A model generated the notes under the pieces. That model had not been told where the DNA came from. It was given only the letters and a program-made list of their open reading frames with translations, and did not search any database. Of a stretch of DNA of 64,000 nt, positions 61,824 to 64,000 are shown piece after piece (the stretch's first letter is position 1; each line of letters opens with the position of its first letter). Source of the DNA: an uncultured Roseateles sp. GTDB lineage: Bacteria > Pseudomonadota > Gammaproteobacteria > Burkholderiales > Burkholderiaceae_C. A program made the position numbers and the translations under genes. The stretch lies in assembly GCF_963422335.1 (NCBI RefSeq), contig NZ_OY729424.1, forward strand, positions 3,844,001 through 3,908,000, given 5' to 3'.

Positions 61824-62810
61824 ATGAAAAAACTCGCCATCGTCTCCCTGGCCGTCGCGCTGCTCCTGCTGCTGGCCCTGCCGACGCTGCTGAAGAGCTA
61901 CGGCATCTACCTGCTCAGCACCTGGCTGATCTACACCATCGCCACCATGGGCCTGAACCTGACCATAGGCTATGCAGGGCAGAAGTCGCTGGGTCATGCC
62001 GCCTTCTTCGGCATCGGCGCCTACACCGTCGCCATCCTGATGCAGGCCGGCTTCAGCTTCTGGATCGGCCTGCCGGTGGCCATGCTCGGCTGCTTCCTGA
62101 TCGGGCTGGGCTTGGGCTTTCCGGCGCTGCGCGTGCAGACCATCTACCTCGCCTTTGCCACCCTGGGCTTCAACACCGCCGTCTGGCTGGTGATGCGCAA
62201 CGAGGAGTGGCTGACCGGGGGCACCTTCGGCATCAACAACATCGCCCGGCCCGCGCTGTTCGGGCTGAGCCTGGACCGCCCGCTGCCCTATTACTACTTC
62301 GTGCTGGGCATCGCCCTGATCCTCGGTTGGCTGCAATGGCGGCTGCTGCGCTCGCCCTGGGGCAAGGCCTTCACGGCGCTGCGCGACAACCCGATACGCG
62401 CCGAGTCGCTGGGCATCGACATCCAGGCCTACACCCTGCTGTCGTTTGCGATCGGCGCGGTCTATGCCGGCATTGCCGGGGCGCTGTTCGCCGCCCTGGT
62501 GCAGTTCATCGAGCCGGCACCGTTCACCGTCGGCGCATCGATCATGATGTACCTGATGGTGGTGGTCGGCGGGCCGGGCTATCTGTTCGGGCCGGTGCTG
62601 GGCTCGGCGGTCGGTGTGCTGCTGCCCGAATGGCTGCGCTTCGCCCAGGGCTGGTACCTGCTGGTGTTCGGCACGGCGGTGATCGTGCTGATGCTGTGGC
62701 TGCCCGAGGGCCTGCTCAGTATCCCGGACCGGCTCAAGGCCCGGCGGGTGGCGCGTGAGGCATCGGCCCGCCGCGCCGCCGAGGCGGCCCGCATCGGAGC
62801 GGCGCCATGA
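61824..62810 (+). CDS. Branched-chain-amino-acid-type ABC permease (LivM)
   Basis: A 328-residue permease, with LNLTIGYAGQKSLGHAAFFGIGAYT, the LivM hallmark, and the coupling loop SPWGKAFTALRDNPIRAESLGID. The C-terminus RVAREASARRAAEAARI is a short basic tail. The ATG at 61824 is preferred to an in-frame upstream start. Its stop overlaps the start of the LivG ATPase gene by 4 bp. Confidence 0.94.
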   Translation: MKKLAIVSLAVALLLLLALPTLLKSYGIYLLSTWLIYTIATMGLNLTIGYAGQKSLGHAAFFGIGAYTVAILMQAGFSFWIGLPVAMLGCFLIGLGLGFPALRVQTIYLAFATLGFNTAVWLVMRNEEWLTGGTFGINNIARPALFGLSLDRPLPYYYFVLGIALILGWLQWRLLRSPWGKAFTALRDNPIRAESLGIDIQAYTLLSFAIGAVYAGIAGALFAALVQFIEPAPFTVGASIMMYLMVVVGGPGYLFGPVLGSAVGVLLPEWLRFAQGWYLLVFGTAVIVLMLWLPEGLLSIPDRLKARRVAREASARRAAEAARIGAAP

Positions 62811-63553
62811 TCGCACCGGTGCTCAAGGTCAGCGGGCTGAAGAAATCCTATGGCGCCATCCATGCCGTGGGCGGCGTGTCTTTCGAGGTCATGCCGGGCG
62901 AGATCTTTGGCGTGATCGGCCCCAACGGCTCGGGCAAGACGACGATGTTCAACAGCGTGCTGGGTCAGATCAGGCCGGACGCCGGCAGTATCGAGCTGAA
63001 TGGCCGCGACATCACCGGCCTGTCGCCGATGCAGCTGAACCAGCGTGGCGTGGGCCGCACCTTCCAGACGCTGCAGGTGTTCGGCAGGATGAGTGTGCGC
63101 GACAACCTGATCGTCGCCGCCCAGGAGCATCAGGGCACGATGTGGAGCCGCATGTTCGCGCCCGGCGACTCGGGTCTCGGCGCCAGGGCCGACGCACTGA
63201 TCGACCAGTTCCGCATCCGCGCCGTGGCCGACAGACTGGCCGGCGAGCTGAGTTACGGCCAGCAGAAGCTGGTCGACATCGCGATGGCCTTCATGAGCGA
63301 GCCCGACCTGGTGCTGCTCGACGAGCCCTGTGCCGGGGTCAATCCCAGCCTGGTGGGCGGCATCAGCAGCCTGCTCAAGGAGTTGAACCTCGTGCGCAAA
63401 GGCAGCTTCATCGTCATCGAGCACAACATGGATTTCGTGATGGACCTGTGCCACCGCATCATGGTGATGGTCGAGGGCCAGGTCCTGGCGATCGGCACTC
63501 CGGCCGAGATACACGCCAACAAGCAGGTGCTCGACGCCTATCTGGGGAACTGA
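62807..63553 (+). CDS. Branched-chain-amino-acid-type ABC ATPase (LivG)
   Basis: A 248-residue ATPase: Walker A GPNGSGKTTMFN, LivG-type GVGRTFQTLQVFGRMSVRDNL, signature LSYGQQKLVDIAMAF, Walker B LVLLDEPCAGVNPS, switch VIEHNMDFVMDLC. The ATGA overlap with the LivM stop shows translational coupling. Confidence 0.95.
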   Translation: MIAPVLKVSGLKKSYGAIHAVGGVSFEVMPGEIFGVIGPNGSGKTTMFNSVLGQIRPDAGSIELNGRDITGLSPMQLNQRGVGRTFQTLQVFGRMSVRDNLIVAAQEHQGTMWSRMFAPGDSGLGARADALIDQFRIRAVADRLAGELSYGQQKLVDIAMAFMSEPDLVLLDEPCAGVNPSLVGGISSLLKELNLVRKGSFIVIEHNMDFVMDLCHRIMVMVEGQVLAIGTPAEIHANKQVLDAYLGN

Positions 63554-63554
63554 G

Positions 63555-64000
63555 TTGAGCGACACGACCTGCATCGAGTTCGACCATGTGCTCGCCGGCT
63601 ACGGCGACTTCATGATCCTGAATCACCTCAGCTTCAAGGCCAGCCGGGGCAAGATCACCCTGCTGCTGGGGCCCAATGGCGCGGGCAAGTCGACGGTGCT
63701 GAAGACGCTGTTCGGCATGCTCAGGGTGCGCCAGGGCGCGATCAGGCTCGACGGCCAGGACATCACCGGCGCCAGTGCCAAGGACCTGCTGGTCAGGCAT
63801 GGCGTCGCCTTCGTGCCACAAGGGCGCAATCTGTTCGGCCAGCTGACGGCCTACGAGAACCTGGAGCTGGGCGGCATCACCCTGGGCATGAAGACCACGC
63901 GCGAGCGCATCCCGGCGGTGCTGGAGCGTTTTCCGCGCATCAGGGAGCGTCTGCACAGCCCGGCCGCCTCGCTGTCGGGTGGCGAGCAGAAACAGTTGGA
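63555..64000 (+). CDS. Branched-chain-amino-acid-type ABC ATPase (LivF), 5' part
   Basis: The frame begins at TTG 63555, two bases after the LivG-type stop, and runs off the window after 148 codons. Walker A is LLGPNGAGKSTVLK; the Q-loop FVPQGRNLFGQLTAYENLELG and the signature LSGGEQKQL are present. No ATG lies near the beginning in frame, so TTG is likely the true start. Confidence 0.9.
   Translation, partial: MSDTTCIEFDHVLAGYGDFMILNHLSFKASRGKITLLLGPNGAGKSTVLKTLFGMLRVRQGAIRLDGQDITGASAKDLLVRHGVAFVPQGRNLFGQLTAYENLELGGITLGMKTTRERIPAVLERFPRIRERLHSPAASLSGGEQKQL

Overview
The window reads as a chromosomal segment of a GC-rich betaproteobacterium of the order Burkholderiales, most like the Roseateles/Paucibacter/Rubrivivax group. 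Evidence for this is the gene content: an EF-P with Arg32 paired with EarP, a class 2 PyrD, the HU/tRNA-Val/PpiD order, and strong GC bias at third codon positions. The genus is an inference, since no rRNA gene is present.

Left part (1-27,927) is mostly core genome. It holds a secreted protein cut by the window edge, a winged-helix/ATPase regulator, a large PKD/Asp-box lipoprotein, ETF-ubiquinone oxidoreductase, an SDR, YceH, a PAS-LuxR regulator, and a thioesterase. These are followed by the succinyl-CoA:3-ketoacid CoA-transferase pair with a LanC-like gene, pyrD, tdk, a DAHP synthase gene, rpiA, an mnmC with a decayed methyltransferase half, efp-earP, uvrC, pgsA, an EamA exporter, hupB, tRNA-Val and ppiD.

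Middle part (about 28,000-49,700) looks like an acquired island. It starts at tRNA-His, whose terminator is followed by an IS256 transposase remnant, and it contains an intact IS66 insertion with a perfect 8-bp target duplication. The remaining cargo is a coherent peptide uptake and breakdown set. One minus-strand run carries an S12 serine hydrolase, an MlrC-type M81 metallopeptidase, a TonB-dependent receptor, a D-aminopeptidase-like S12 enzyme, a small unknown protein and a DadA-like D-amino-acid oxidoreductase. A second set carries an MFS transporter, a DPP-IV-like S9 peptidase, and an ABC ATPase with an ABC-permease/M1-aminopeptidase fusion. A TetR regulator is divergent from the transporter. 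Two nearly identical tandem palindrome pairs with the same 23-bp spacing lie before the two runs, which argues that the TetR protein controls both. The set resembles the microcystin mlrB/C/D genes in content but has no MlrA-type protease in this window; I infer a system for peptides containing D-residues.

Right part (50,067-64,000) contains an acdR-acdS pair (ACC deaminase and its Lrp-type regulator) with a stand-alone homodimeric 2-oxoacid dehydrogenase E1 downstream, well placed to consume 2-oxobutyrate. Then come two AraC regulators around an SDR, an IclR regulator divergent from an AroE-like gene with an altered substrate pocket, and a branched-chain-amino-acid-type (Liv) ABC transporter operon whose last ATPase gene is cut by the window end.
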